Assembly (NCBI RefSeq): GCF_019278525.1 | Contig: NZ_CP058986.1 | Span: forward strand, 2,452,001-2,516,000 | Length of the DNA: 64,000 bases | Direction: 5' to 3' | From: Polaribacter sp. HaHaR_3_91 | GTDB taxonomy: Bacteria > Bacteroidota > Bacteroidia > Flavobacteriales > Flavobacteriaceae | Shown here: positions 10,393-19,308 of the stretch, in pieces | Layout of the letters: each line of letters opens with the position of its first letter | How positions within the stretch are numbered: the stretch's first letter is position 1 | Translations under genes and position numbers: made by a program | Notes under the pieces: model-generated | The model's database searches: none | What the model saw: the letters and a program-made list of their open reading frames with translations, nothing else | Told to the model about the DNA's origin: nothing

Positions 10393-10698
10393 TTAAGATG
10401 ACTGTGTTTTATCATTAGGCAAATCATCTTGAAATGCAGAAGGTAAAATATCTGGTATTAATTTGATTAATAACGGTAATAGCAAGGCACCTCCAGGAAG
10501 TAAAAACACAGCCAAAGCAGGTATTGCTTTACAAATATCTAATAACTGTATTTTAATTTTTTCCTTTTCTATAGGTGTTAAATTAGAATGTGTAGCTTTT
10601 TTAATCAAGAAAACAGCTTCTTTACTTTGCCTTAATTCTTGAGCAAGCCTTAACTTATTTCTATAAATTAATAATTTTATTTCTTCAATGCTGGTCAT
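10393..10698 (-). CDS. Small LETM1-like domain protein
   Basis: A 101-residue protein with a charged helical N-terminus (residues 1-50) followed by the string FLLPGGALLLPLLIKLIPDI, which resembles the membrane-proximal motif of LETM1 proteins (PGG-LLLPLL-K-P-LLPS-F). In mitochondria LETM1 acts in cation/proton exchange. In Bacteroidota a larger LETM1-related protein is linked to biofilm, but for this short form no role is known to me. Its ATG shares one base with the stop codon of proline dehydrogenase (TAATG), so the two are co-translated. Confidence 0.7.
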   Translation of the reverse strand: MTSIEEIKLLIYRNKLRLAQELRQSKEAVFLIKKATHSNLTPIEKEKIKIQLLDICKAIPALAVFLLPGGALLLPLLIKLIPDILPSAFQDDLPNDKTQSS

Positions 10699-11861
10699 TA
10701 TAATTTTCTTCTCTTTCTTTCTGTTTTTAATAGATTTAACTCTCTACTTGTTTGTCCGGCTACAGAGGTATTTTCTTCTGCTCTTCTTATCAAGTAAGGC
10801 ATAACGTCTCTAACAGGTCCAAAAGGTAAGTATTTTGCCACATTATAACCTTGGTTAGCTAAGTTATAGCTAATATGATCACTCATACCAAATAATTGCC
10901 CAAACCATAAACGCTTATCGTTTTCTTTAATGTTATGTTTTTTTGCTAAATCCATTAATAAATAAGAACTATCTTCATTATGAGTACCTGCAAACAAAGC
11001 CATTTTAGGCTGCTCCATCATGTAATTAATAGCAGCATCATAATTAATGTCTGTAGCTTGTTTGTCTGCACATATTGGAGAAGCATAGCCTTTTTCTTCT
11101 GCTCTTTCTCGCTCTTTTTCCATATAAGCACCTCTAACAACTTTCATTCCTATATAAAAACCTTTTTCTTTTGCTTTTGCATGTAATGTTTTTAGATAAT
11201 CCATTCTGTCGTGTTTATACATTTGTAATGTATTAAAAACGATGGCTTTTTCTTTATTATAAGTCTCCATTAATTCTTCTATTAATTCATCTGCAGCTTT
11301 TTGCATCCAGCTTTCTTCTGCATCTATTAATAAAGGAACGTCTTTTTGAATGGCTACTTTACATACTTTATGAAAACGTGCTACCACTCTATTCCATTCT
11401 TCTTCCTCTTTTTGAGTTAGGCTTTTTTCTTCGGATAGTTTTTGATACAATTCAAAACGACCAAAACCAGATGGTTTAAAAACCGCATACGGGATGGATT
11501 GTTTTTCTTCGCAGAAATTAATGATTTTTAATATTTTTTCTAAGGCTCCATCAAAACTAACTTCTTGATCTTGCCCTTCTACAGAATAATCTAACACACT
11601 ATGCACATTTCCGTTATTGTACATATTGTCTATAATAGGCATACAATCTTCTTCTGTTACGCCTCCACAAAAATGATCGAAAACAGTAGAACGTATTAAG
11701 CCCTCTACAGGTAAATGTACCTTTAATGCAAAATTTGTTACAGCACTACCAATTCTAACCATTGGTTCGTTCTGTATCATTCTAAACAAAAAATAAGCAC
11801 GTTCTAATTGAGAATCTGTTTTTAAAGAAAAGGCAATTTCTGTATTGTCAAAAATATTCAT
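10698..11861 (-). CDS. Proline dehydrogenase
   Basis: This FAD enzyme oxidizes proline to pyrroline-5-carboxylate. It is a TIM barrel of 387 residues, with the conserved KVVRGAYMEKERERA, GTHNEDS, FGQLFGMSDH and YLIRRAEENTSV segments lining the FAD and proline site. It is the monofunctional form, since no aldehyde dehydrogenase part is fused. I start it at MNIFDNTEIAF (11859-11861); an upstream in-frame ATG at 11933 would overlap the divergent aroB leader and a TATATTTG promoter box. The divergent pairing with aroB is common in Flavobacteriaceae. Confidence 0.93.
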   Translation of the reverse strand: MNIFDNTEIAFSLKTDSQLERAYFLFRMIQNEPMVRIGSAVTNFALKVHLPVEGLIRSTVFDHFCGGVTEEDCMPIIDNMYNNGNVHSVLDYSVEGQDQEVSFDGALEKILKIINFCEEKQSIPYAVFKPSGFGRFELYQKLSEEKSLTQKEEEEWNRVVARFHKVCKVAIQKDVPLLIDAEESWMQKAADELIEELMETYNKEKAIVFNTLQMYKHDRMDYLKTLHAKAKEKGFYIGMKVVRGAYMEKERERAEEKGYASPICADKQATDINYDAAINYMMEQPKMALFAGTHNEDSSYLLMDLAKKHNIKENDKRLWFGQLFGMSDHISYNLANQGYNVAKYLPFGPVRDVMPYLIRRAEENTSVAGQTSRELNLLKTERKRRKL

Positions 11862-11949
11862 ACTATAACGATTTAGTAAAACAAATATAGTATTTGAATG
11901 GCAATAATTGAATAATTTATTTTTAATTTGCACACTTAATAATTTACCT

Positions 11950-13008
11950 ATGAAATCTATTAAAGCAGTAACATATCCTGTTCATTTTCAAGACAAAGCC
12001 TACAAAGAGCTTTCTAATTTAATCGCTACAAATAACTATTCTACGCTCTTTATTTTGGTTGATGAGAATACAATGGAACATTGTTACCCTAAATTTATAC
12101 CTAATTTAGAAACAGATAAACGTATTGAGGTAATAGAAATTGAGTCTGGAGAAATCAACAAAAACCTAGAAACTTGTGTTGGGGTTTGGAATGCAATTAC
12201 CGAATTAGGTGGTGATAGAAAAAGTTTAATTATCACTTTAGGTGGTGGCGTAATTACAGATCTTGGTGGTTTTGTAGCATCTTGTTTTAAACGCGGAATT
12301 GACTTTGTAAATATTCCTACTACCTTATTATCTATGGTGGATGCTTCTGTTGGTGGAAAAACAGGTGTTGATTTAGGCGTATTAAAAAACCAGATTGGAT
12401 TGTTTGCAAACCCTGAAATGGTAATTGTAGATACTGATTATTTAACGACTGTAACAGACAGAGAAATTAAATCTGGAACAGCAGAAATACTTAAATACGG
12501 TATTACTTACGACCTTAAACTTTTCAATGAAATAAAAGACAATAAAAAACTAGTTATTAGTGATTTAATACATCGATCTATAGAGATAAAAAACGAAGTT
12601 GTTTTACAAGATCCGAAGGAACAAAGTTTACGTAAAATTTTAAATTTTGGTCATACTTTAGGTCACGCTATTGAGTCTTTTTACTTAGAATCTGAAGACA
12701 AAGAAAACCTAACACACGGAGAAGCAATTGCTATTGGGATGGTTTGCGAGTGTTTTATGTCTTCTAAATTAATAGGCTTCCCTACCGAAAAAGTAAACGA
12801 AGTAAAAGACGTTGTTTTATCTATTTATAATAAAACGAATCTTTTAAAAGAAGACTTTTCTGCAATTATGGAAATGTTAAAACACGATAAGAAAAACGTA
12901 AACGGACAAGTAAATTTTGTTTTATTAAACGATTTTCAAGATTACAAAATAGACTGCAAAGTTCCTGAAGAATTGATTGTGGAGAGTATGGAGTTCTATA
13001 ATTTGTAA
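11950..13008 (+). CDS. aroB: 3-dehydroquinate synthase AroB
   Basis: AroB is the second enzyme of the shikimate pathway and turns DAHP into 3-dehydroquinate with NAD and zinc. Visible landmarks are GGGVITDLGGFVAS and IPTTLLSMVDASVGGKTGVD (NAD/phosphate side), SGTAEILKYG, and NFGHTLGHAIE with a zinc-binding histidine. The 352-residue length is normal. I start at MKSIKAVTYPVHF; the open frame reaches 11908 but the extra residues are not family-like. A bidirectional terminator follows. Confidence 0.97.
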   Translation: MKSIKAVTYPVHFQDKAYKELSNLIATNNYSTLFILVDENTMEHCYPKFIPNLETDKRIEVIEIESGEINKNLETCVGVWNAITELGGDRKSLIITLGGGVITDLGGFVASCFKRGIDFVNIPTTLLSMVDASVGGKTGVDLGVLKNQIGLFANPEMVIVDTDYLTTVTDREIKSGTAEILKYGITYDLKLFNEIKDNKKLVISDLIHRSIEIKNEVVLQDPKEQSLRKILNFGHTLGHAIESFYLESEDKENLTHGEAIAIGMVCECFMSSKLIGFPTEKVNEVKDVVLSIYNKTNLLKEDFSAIMEMLKHDKKNVNGQVNFVLLNDFQDYKIDCKVPEELIVESMEFYNL

Positions 13009-13043
13009 TTCTTTTATCAATTAGATACTAAAATATATATTAT

Positions 13044-13082
13044 AAAAAATCCCCTTACAAAAACTGTAAGGGGATTTTTTTA
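13044..13082. terminator. Bidirectional terminator between aroB and the receptor gene
   Basis: The stem AAATCCCCTTACA / TGTAAGGGGATTT is flanked by A-runs and T-runs on both sides, between two convergent genes. Confidence 0.88.
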
Positions 13083-13100
13083 TGTTTTAAAATTAATTAA

Positions 13101-15614
13101 TTAAAATTCTTTCTTTCCGAATTCACTATCAATAAATTTAGATTTATTTTTAGCTGCATTAAAGGTATAAGATAAATTTAAAGAAACCATATCTACTTCA
13201 TACTTGTAGTTTGTAGTTGTATAAAAATTAACTCCTGAGGTTGTTATACGCTGTTCATTGGTATTCAATAAGCCCATATCCATATTTTGCCATTGCAAAG
13301 TAGCTGTTAATTTATCATCCATAAACATTTTTCTGAACGTTAAATTTGGAGAGTAAAAACGAGAATCTTCTCCCATTGCCGTATTTCTGTCAGACAAATA
13401 ATTAAAAGTGAATTGTACAGATGCGTTTTCCCAGAAACTATAGGTAGAGTTTAAGTTAAAAGAATAAATAGTTGATTTAGAATCTATATTATAACTTCTA
13501 TCAATTCCATCTCTATGGTTAAAGTTTAACACGCCATCAATAGCATAATTATACACATTGGCTCCAATAGAGTTGGTCCAGTTTACAGTTGGTTTTATTG
13601 TTGCACCAATCTCTAAACCAATAGCATTACTTTTCCCTACATTAGAGTATACTCTATTAATTACACTATCTATAATTGCACCACTTTGCTCATAAGCTAA
13701 CGTATTTACACGATTTATAACATTATCTACATGTCTAAAATACGTTGTTGCATACAATGAGTTCCCTCCTTTTAATGTTTTAGTAATTCCTAATTCTACT
13801 AAATCTATAAATTCTGGTTCTAAAGTATTATCACCTTGCTCAAAAACTTCTGAATGCTCACGTTCTGCAAAACTATTCATTTTAAAGGTAGTTGTTCTTT
13901 CTACTCTTTTACTATAAGCTGTTTTAATATTTGTTTTATCATTAATTTTATACTGTAAAGATGCAGAAGGAAACAACTTTACAAAATCGTAGTTATATAC
14001 ATTTTCTGTTACCTCACTTTGTAAAGCTTCTTTATATACTCTATCCATAGATTCTAAACGAACTCCGGCTGCATATTCCCATTTGCTTTTTGCTCCTGTA
14101 ACTTGTGCGTACCCAGAATGAATAGTTCTCTTTAAACTTACATCACTAGAAAATTCAGGTACCTGAAATCCATCTCTTTCATACACAAATTTACCCGTAT
14201 GATCTAAGTCTCTAAATTGATATCCTGTTTCTAAGGTACCAAAAGAAAAAGGTTTCCATTGGTAATCTAAATTAAAACGTGCTCCGTATAAAGGATTATC
14301 ATTTGTATTGTATTCTTTTTGATACACAATACTATTATCAGGGCTCCCTAAATTATCATTTTCTGTAGGACCTCCTAAAAAAGTATATTCATAAAGTATT
14401 GAAGTAGTTATTTTTGAATCATTATCAAATTTATGTGAATAATCAAAACTACCTAAAGCAAAATCTCCTTTTCTAATTCTTAAATTATGATTATAATATG
14501 AAAACGTATAATCACGCGTGTTTCCACCAATAGGAGAAATAGCATGATTATCATAATACACAATATCTGCCAAACGCTCTTTAGTTCGTTTTCCTGCAAA
14601 AAGTCCAACGGAATAAGTGTCCTTTTTATTTGGTGTATAATCTATATTAAAACGACCATTATAGGTAACTTCATCAAAACTACGCTCTCCATCAGAAGGT
14701 AAAAAAGTAGTTTTATTTTCTGGAGTATTTATAATAAACATATCTCCTTCTCTTCTACCTGTAATATCATTTCGTTGATAACTGGCACCCACAGAAATAT
14801 TCCAATTGTCTGTTCTTTTATTTACGGTTGCATCTATACCGTATCTCTCAGCAAGAACTTTTGTATCGTATTCTTCTATTGAAGGAAATCCACCACGAGC
14901 ATTAATCTGTGCAAAAGTTCCGTTAATAGCCCCTTTTTTAGTGATAATATTCAAAATTCCACCTTTTCCTTCAGGATCATATTTTGCTGAAGGCGCAGTA
15001 ATTAATTCTACAGTTTCTAAAGCATTCGCTGGCAATTGCGCTAAAATAGTGCTTGCATCTCCTTGTGTTGGTTTTCCGTTGATTAAAACTGTAAAACCTT
15101 TACTTCCTCTTACACTGATATCTCCTAAACCATCTACGGTAATAGAAGGTAGATTTTTAACAACATCTACGGCATTTCCACCTACAGTACTTTGGTATTT
15201 CTTAGTATCAAAAACTTGTCTGTCTATTTTATGAACAACCGCACTTCTCTCAGATTTAATCACAACTTCATTCAGCTCATTTCCAGAACCTAAAATTAGT
15301 TTTATTATTCCTAAATCCTTCTTTTCTCCTTTCTTATTGATAACAATTGCATTGGATGTACTTACTTGATATCCTATAAAAGAAGTTTTTAAATAATAGC
15401 TCCCCGGTTTTACACCTGCAAAAGAAAATATTCCATCAAAATTTGTTACAACTCCAGTAACAAGTTCTTTATTACCTGATTTGTATAGCGCTACTGTAGC
15501 ATATTCTAGCGGATAGTTTTCATCTGCTTCAATAACTTTTCCGCTTAATTGAGCTGTTGTTAACTGGCTTAAAATAAGAGTTAGCAATAAAAACACTGAT
15601 TTTTTAAAATTCAT
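13101..15614 (-). CDS. Outer-membrane beta-barrel receptor (TonB-dependent receptor-like)
   Basis: An 837-residue outer-membrane protein. It has a signal peptide (about residues 1-21, ending TTAQ), a carboxypeptidase-regulatory-like beta sandwich (about 22-110: LSGKVIEADENYPLEYATVAL), a plug domain (ITVDGLGDISVRGSKGFTVLINGKP, then LPANALETVELITAPSAKYDP), and a long barrel of alternating strands. The barrel belongs to the 'outer membrane beta-barrel family' found next to AraC or two-component regulators in Bacteroidota. The substrate is unknown; no SusD partner is present. The AraC gene immediately upstream on the same strand may regulate it. Confidence 0.88.
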   Translation of the reverse strand: MNFKKSVFLLLTLILSQLTTAQLSGKVIEADENYPLEYATVALYKSGNKELVTGVVTNFDGIFSFAGVKPGSYYLKTSFIGYQVSTSNAIVINKKGEKKDLGIIKLILGSGNELNEVVIKSERSAVVHKIDRQVFDTKKYQSTVGGNAVDVVKNLPSITVDGLGDISVRGSKGFTVLINGKPTQGDASTILAQLPANALETVELITAPSAKYDPEGKGGILNIITKKGAINGTFAQINARGGFPSIEEYDTKVLAERYGIDATVNKRTDNWNISVGASYQRNDITGRREGDMFIINTPENKTTFLPSDGERSFDEVTYNGRFNIDYTPNKKDTYSVGLFAGKRTKERLADIVYYDNHAISPIGGNTRDYTFSYYNHNLRIRKGDFALGSFDYSHKFDNDSKITTSILYEYTFLGGPTENDNLGSPDNSIVYQKEYNTNDNPLYGARFNLDYQWKPFSFGTLETGYQFRDLDHTGKFVYERDGFQVPEFSSDVSLKRTIHSGYAQVTGAKSKWEYAAGVRLESMDRVYKEALQSEVTENVYNYDFVKLFPSASLQYKINDKTNIKTAYSKRVERTTTFKMNSFAEREHSEVFEQGDNTLEPEFIDLVELGITKTLKGGNSLYATTYFRHVDNVINRVNTLAYEQSGAIIDSVINRVYSNVGKSNAIGLEIGATIKPTVNWTNSIGANVYNYAIDGVLNFNHRDGIDRSYNIDSKSTIYSFNLNSTYSFWENASVQFTFNYLSDRNTAMGEDSRFYSPNLTFRKMFMDDKLTATLQWQNMDMGLLNTNEQRITTSGVNFYTTTNYKYEVDMVSLNLSYTFNAAKNKSKFIDSEFGKKEF

Positions 15615-15798
15615 TTAAATAGTTTTTTTTTAGTTAATAGTTTAGTAAATTATAATTTAGTGATTGGATAAATAAATTTAAAACGTTTAATTTTTAGTAG
15701 GTAGATTTAAACTACCTAAAAAAAATATCCTTAATAATTTATAGCAAAAATATTCTAGTTCAGTACCTTTAAAATGGTCTGTTTGAAAATTTCAAGGT

Positions 15799-16620
15799 CT
15801 AATTGGACTTATTTTGTAACCTATAAGTTTTTGGAGTTTTTTTTGTATACCGTTTAAAATATTTTGAAAAATGAGATGCGTCTTTAAAACCTAAACCATA
15901 AGCAATATCACTAATTGCCTCATTTGTATATATTAAACGCCTTTTAACCTCTTTAATAATATAATCTGCAATAATATCTGATGCAGATTTATCATACTCC
16001 TTTCTGCAAATTGCATTTAAGTTTTGAGGCGTTGTATTTAAACGTTCTGCATAAAAATTAACATTATTTTTTAACGTACGAGATAAAACATCTGTAAACA
16101 AAACCACTAGATCTGTACTTTCTACTTTTTCTATCTGCGCATATTTTACCAACTTAGAAAATAATGCTCTTAAACCACCTTCTACAGCTTCTCTATTTAC
16201 TGCTTCTTGGTTTTTCTCCCAAGTTAGAGACCTAAACAACGCTTTTAGAGAAATATCTTTTTGAGATAGTTTTATTTTTGAGACCTGTTGCAATTTTAAA
16301 AGCTGAATATTGATAAATTTATCTAAAGTTTTTTGTAAAAAATCTTCTTTAATAATGATTACATATCCTTTGGGTTTGGTTGTTATTTCCCAATGATGAA
16401 CCTCATCTCTTTTAATTACAAAAATAGTAGATGGTTTAATTTTATAACTCTTTAAATCTACATGATGAAAACCTGTTCCCTTAATAAAATAGACAATTTC
16501 TAAATATTTATTATGTTTATGCGGTTTTGTATAGCGCTTAGTAACATCAAACTCTTCAATTTTAATATCATTGTATTCAGATATTTTATTATAGGTATCA
16601 ATTTTGTCCCTCATCAACAT
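15799..16620 (-). CDS. AraC family transcriptional regulator
   Basis: A 273-residue regulator with an N-terminal cupin-like sensor (about residues 25-100: KPHKHNKYLEIVYFIKGTG, DEVHHWEI) and a C-terminal pair of helix-turn-helix motifs (about 175-270: LNTTPQNLNAICRKEYDKSA, then ISDIAYGLGFKDASHFSKYF). The second helix-turn-helix is a clear AraC signature. The start could be the first ATG (16620) or the one two codons later. It lies upstream of the outer-membrane receptor in the same direction, so that gene is a likely target. Confidence 0.92.
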   Translation of the reverse strand: MLMRDKIDTYNKISEYNDIKIEEFDVTKRYTKPHKHNKYLEIVYFIKGTGFHHVDLKSYKIKPSTIFVIKRDEVHHWEITTKPKGYVIIIKEDFLQKTLDKFINIQLLKLQQVSKIKLSQKDISLKALFRSLTWEKNQEAVNREAVEGGLRALFSKLVKYAQIEKVESTDLVVLFTDVLSRTLKNNVNFYAERLNTTPQNLNAICRKEYDKSASDIIADYIIKEVKRRLIYTNEAISDIAYGLGFKDASHFSKYFKRYTKKTPKTYRLQNKSN

Positions 16621-16648
16621 ATTTTTTAATCGATCGTAAAAATACTAC

Positions 16649-16678
16649 AAAAAAAAATCCTTCTTTTCAGAAGGATTC
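16649..16678 (-). terminator. Terminator of the cold-shock gene
   Basis: On the minus strand AATCCTTCTGAAAAGAAGGATT is a hairpin followed by nine T, 25 bases after the cold-shock gene stop. Confidence 0.88.
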
Positions 16679-16702
16679 ATTTTTTATAAAGTTAGTAAAG
16701 TG

Positions 16703-17155
16703 TTAAACTTTCTTTACCTTAACTGCATTCATACCACGCATTCCTCTCTCTAATTCGAAAGAAACTTTATCGTTTTCTGCAATTTCATCTATTAAACCAC
16801 TTACGTGCGTAAAATATTTTTCGTTATTTTCTAAATCAATAATAAAACCAAAACCTTTAGAAGAATCAAAGAAAGAAACTTTTCCTTTTCTTACTGGATC
16901 TTCTTCTGGTAAATCTTCTTTTTTGGTTACAGAAATCTGAATGTCTTCCAATTCATATTCTACTTTCAATTCTGGATCTGGTGGAGTATCTGTTAAGTTT
17001 CCATTATGATCCACATAAGCAAATTGAATACCTGTTGATCCATTTTCATCTTTCTCCGCTTTTCTAGCGTCCATTTTCTTTTGCTTATCTAAACGTTTCT
17101 TTAAACGTTTTTTTTCTTTTTCACTTTTACTAAAGGTTTGCTGCGATTTTGCCAT
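16703..17155 (-). CDS. Cold-shock-domain protein with basic N-terminal extension
   Basis: The last 65 residues form a cold-shock OB fold: GKVSFFDSSKGFGFI carries an RNP1-type aromatic patch, followed by YFTHVSGL (RNP2-like) and DKVSFELERGMRGMNAVKVKKV. The N-terminal half is highly charged (KSEKEKKRLKKRLDKQKKM), probably an RNA-binding or unstructured arm. The total of 150 residues is about twice a plain CspA. It has its own strong promoter and a leader of about 115 bases, and ends in a good terminator, so it is monocistronic. Confidence 0.92.
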   Translation of the reverse strand: MAKSQQTFSKSEKEKKRLKKRLDKQKKMDARKAEKDENGSTGIQFAYVDHNGNLTDTPPDPELKVEYELEDIQISVTKKEDLPEEDPVRKGKVSFFDSSKGFGFIIDLENNEKYFTHVSGLIDEIAENDKVSFELERGMRGMNAVKVKKV

Positions 17156-17275
17156 TAAAAATATAAGAGTTTTTTAAATTAATATTTCTGAAAAGATAAA
17201 ATACCTAACTGGAAATTCGAAATCAAACTAACGCTAACTAGTGTATTTAGAGGAGTGTATTTTTTCTTATGCCTG

Positions 17276-17307
17276 CAAAGGTACGATAAATTTAAAAGTT
17301 TTCAAAA
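17276..17307 (-). promoter_or_regulatory. Canonical Bacteroidota promoter of the cold-shock gene
   Basis: On the minus strand TTTTG (17303-17307), a spacer of exactly 19 bases, and TACCTTTG (17276-17283) match the TTTG-N19-TAnnTTTG consensus fully. The start of transcription would be near 17270, about 115 bases before the ATG. Confidence 0.85.
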
Positions 17308-17401
17308 TAGTTATAGGTTTATGAACATTTATTTTATTAATCCTTAAAATATTATAAAAAAATGCATTTAAAAAAAACCGACTGTAAAACTATTACGTAT
17401 A

Positions 17402-17409
17402 TATTTTTG
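17402..17409 (+). promoter_or_regulatory. Promoter -7 box of the lipoprotein gene
   Basis: TATTTTTG fits TAnnTTTG and lies 22 bases before the ATG at 17432. No TTG is found at -33. Confidence 0.4.
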
Positions 17410-17431
17410 ATAACTAAAAAAACATTAAATT

Positions 17432-18460
17432 ATGAAGACAATTAAAATTTTTACATTATTGTGTGCAACAGCTCTAAGTTTAACGTCTTGCTCTGATAGC
17501 GAGAATAATATTACAGCTCAAGTGCAAACTAAATTATTATTTACTTCAAACAATTCTGACGGGAATGTAAATATTTACAACGTAAACAGTACAGACAATG
17601 TAACCAAATCTACCTTAACAACTTCTTCCAATGCCGCAGATGGTATCTATTATAGCAGTGAAGACGACTTAGTAGTACAAGCTTCTAGAAGCACTTTTGG
17701 CTTAGAAGGTTATACAGACGTATCGGTAGCAACCTCTGTTATTTCTGCTAATGTAACCGCTAGTGTTGTTGGTAGCTTAGATATGCAAAGTCCTAGAGAA
17801 TTGGCTGTAAATGGTGACTTTTATGTAGTTGCAGATAATGCGGATGCAGATGGAAATACAGCAACAAATGATGGTAAATTGTATATCTACACTAAAAGTG
17901 GAAATCAATTTAATTTAAGAAATACTATTACAACAAATATTAAGCTTTGGGGAATTACCTTTATTGGTAACGATTTGTACGCTATTGCAGACACAACAAA
18001 CGAGTTAGCTGTTTTTACTAATTTTTTAAACAACACATCTACGACCTCATTAGATGCAACAAAACAAATAGCAATTGAAGGTATTGTAAGAACTCATGGT
18101 TTAACTTATGATATAGCTACCGATACAATGATTTTAACAGATATCGGAGAAGCGTCTAACGGACAAGATGATGGTGGTTTCCAAGTCATAGAAAACTTTA
18201 CAAGTAAATTTAGTGCAACGGCTAATGGTAATACTTTAGCCTTAACAGAACAAACAAGAGTTGCAGGTTCTAATACCTTAATGGGAAACCCAGTAGATGT
18301 TGCTTATGACGGTGATACTAAAACTGTTTTTATTGCGGAAGCAGGAAATGGTGGTGGAAGAATTTTAGCCTATAATAACATTTCTAATGGAGGAAACTTA
18401 ACTCCTGTATACAACAACACTTTAGCTTCAGCTTCTGCAGTATACTTATATAAGAAATAA
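17432..18460 (+). CDS. Hypothetical lipoprotein, probable beta-propeller
   Basis: A 342-residue lipoprotein: the signal peptide ends in the lipobox LTSC (about residues 17-20), followed by a Ser/Asp/Asn-rich linker. The mature part has repeated beta-rich units such as KLLFTSNNSDGNVNIYNV, GKLYIYTKSGNQF, LWGITFIGNDLYAIADTTNELAVFT and PVDVAYDGDTKTVFIAEAGNGGG, which look like blades of a YncE/SMP-30-type propeller. I do not recognise a named family and no enzyme residues stand out. The gene ends in two hairpins and appears to be transcribed alone. Confidence 0.75.
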   Translation: MKTIKIFTLLCATALSLTSCSDSENNITAQVQTKLLFTSNNSDGNVNIYNVNSTDNVTKSTLTTSSNAADGIYYSSEDDLVVQASRSTFGLEGYTDVSVATSVISANVTASVVGSLDMQSPRELAVNGDFYVVADNADADGNTATNDGKLYIYTKSGNQFNLRNTITTNIKLWGITFIGNDLYAIADTTNELAVFTNFLNNTSTTSLDATKQIAIEGIVRTHGLTYDIATDTMILTDIGEASNGQDDGGFQVIENFTSKFSATANGNTLALTEQTRVAGSNTLMGNPVDVAYDGDTKTVFIAEAGNGGGRILAYNNISNGGNLTPVYNNTLASASAVYLYKK

Positions 18461-18462
18461 AA

Positions 18463-18488
18463 AATATTCAACTTTTTAGTTGAATATT
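18463..18488 (+). terminator. Hairpin after the lipoprotein gene
   Basis: AATATTCAAC and GTTGAATATT form a perfect 10-bp stem with a 6-base loop, directly after the stop codon. There is no T-run, so it may be a 3'-end stabilizer in front of the real terminator. Confidence 0.5.
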
Positions 18489-18503
18489 GCATGTTGATGT
18501 TAG

Positions 18504-18530
18504 CCTTCCGTTTTTACGGAAGGTTTTTTT
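18504..18530 (+). terminator. Intrinsic terminator of the lipoprotein gene
   Basis: CCTTCCGTTTTTACGGAAGG is a stem followed by seven T. Confidence 0.9.
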
Positions 18531-18608
18531 ATGAAATATATTTAAGTTTTTATATGTTAAAAAAACGCAAACAAATAGTAAAATACACTTTAATAATAGT
18601 ATTACTAT

Positions 18609-18616
18609 TATATTTG
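18609..18616 (+). promoter_or_regulatory. Promoter -7 box of the tetR-ABC-hlyD-tolC operon
   Basis: TATATTTG fits TAnnTTTG and lies 18 bases before the ATG at 18635. This supports that ATG over the longer open frame starting at 18491. Confidence 0.55.
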
Positions 18617-18634
18617 TTTTGTAAAATACAAATT

Positions 18635-19306
18635 ATGGAAAACTTATTATCTGCTTTAAAAATTTCTGTACCAGATAAAATATTTATCAAAGATCCTGAA
18701 ACCTCTGTTTTGGGAAAAAAAATCATAGAACAGGGTATTCAATTGATAGATGAAATTGGTTTTGAAGCTTTTACATTTAAAAAATTAGGTGCAAAAATAA
18801 GCTCTAACGAAAGTTCTATTTACAGATATTTTGAGAGCAAACATAAATTACTTTTATATCTATCCTCTTGGTATTGGGCATGGATAGAGTATCAATTGGT
18901 TATTGAAACTTTTAGTATTTCTAACGCTGATGAAAAATTAGAAAAAGCGATAGACGTGGTAACTAGAAACGTAAAAGAAGATGATAATTTTTTACACATA
19001 AACAAACCTCTTTTGTATAATATAATCATCAATGAAAGTTCAAAATCTTTTTTAACAAAAGAAGTAGATTTAGATAATAAAAAAGGGTATTTTGAGGTCT
19101 ATAAAAGAGTAATAACTAGAATAAGTAACATAATTTTGGAGGTAAATAAAAAATATCCGTTTGCTTTAAGTTTGGCAAGTACCATTGTAATAGGAAGCCT
19201 ACATCAACATTATCTTAAATATCATTTCCCACTAATTACAAACTATAAAACATCAGAAACACCTACTAATTTTTTTATTCACTTAGTTAAAGCTACAATT
19301 AAATAA
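18635..19306 (+). CDS. TetR/AcrR family transcriptional regulator
   Basis: A 223-residue one-component regulator. The N-terminal helix-turn-helix spans about residues 25-75: IIEQGIQLIDEIGFEAFTFK followed by the recognition part ISSNESSIYRYFESKHKLL, a typical TetR pattern. The rest is an all-helical ligand-binding domain. I start at MENLLSALKISV; the longer open frame (from 18491) runs through the upstream terminator and the promoter box. It ends 2 bases before the ABC gene, so it is the first gene of the export operon and probably controls it. Confidence 0.88.
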   Translation: MENLLSALKISVPDKIFIKDPETSVLGKKIIEQGIQLIDEIGFEAFTFKKLGAKISSNESSIYRYFESKHKLLLYLSSWYWAWIEYQLVIETFSISNADEKLEKAIDVVTRNVKEDDNFLHINKPLLYNIIINESSKSFLTKEVDLDNKKGYFEVYKRVITRISNIILEVNKKYPFALSLASTIVIGSLHQHYLKYHFPLITNYKTSETPTNFFIHLVKATIK

Positions 19307-19308
19307 AT

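Noticed and set aside
14806..15234. Plus-strand frame of 142 residues opposite the receptor gene
   Set aside because: Shadow of a well-supported gene; no start context and no family features.
18491..18634. Longer start of the TetR gene with a hydrophobic N-terminus
   Set aside because: The region contains the terminator of the previous gene and the promoter box of this one.
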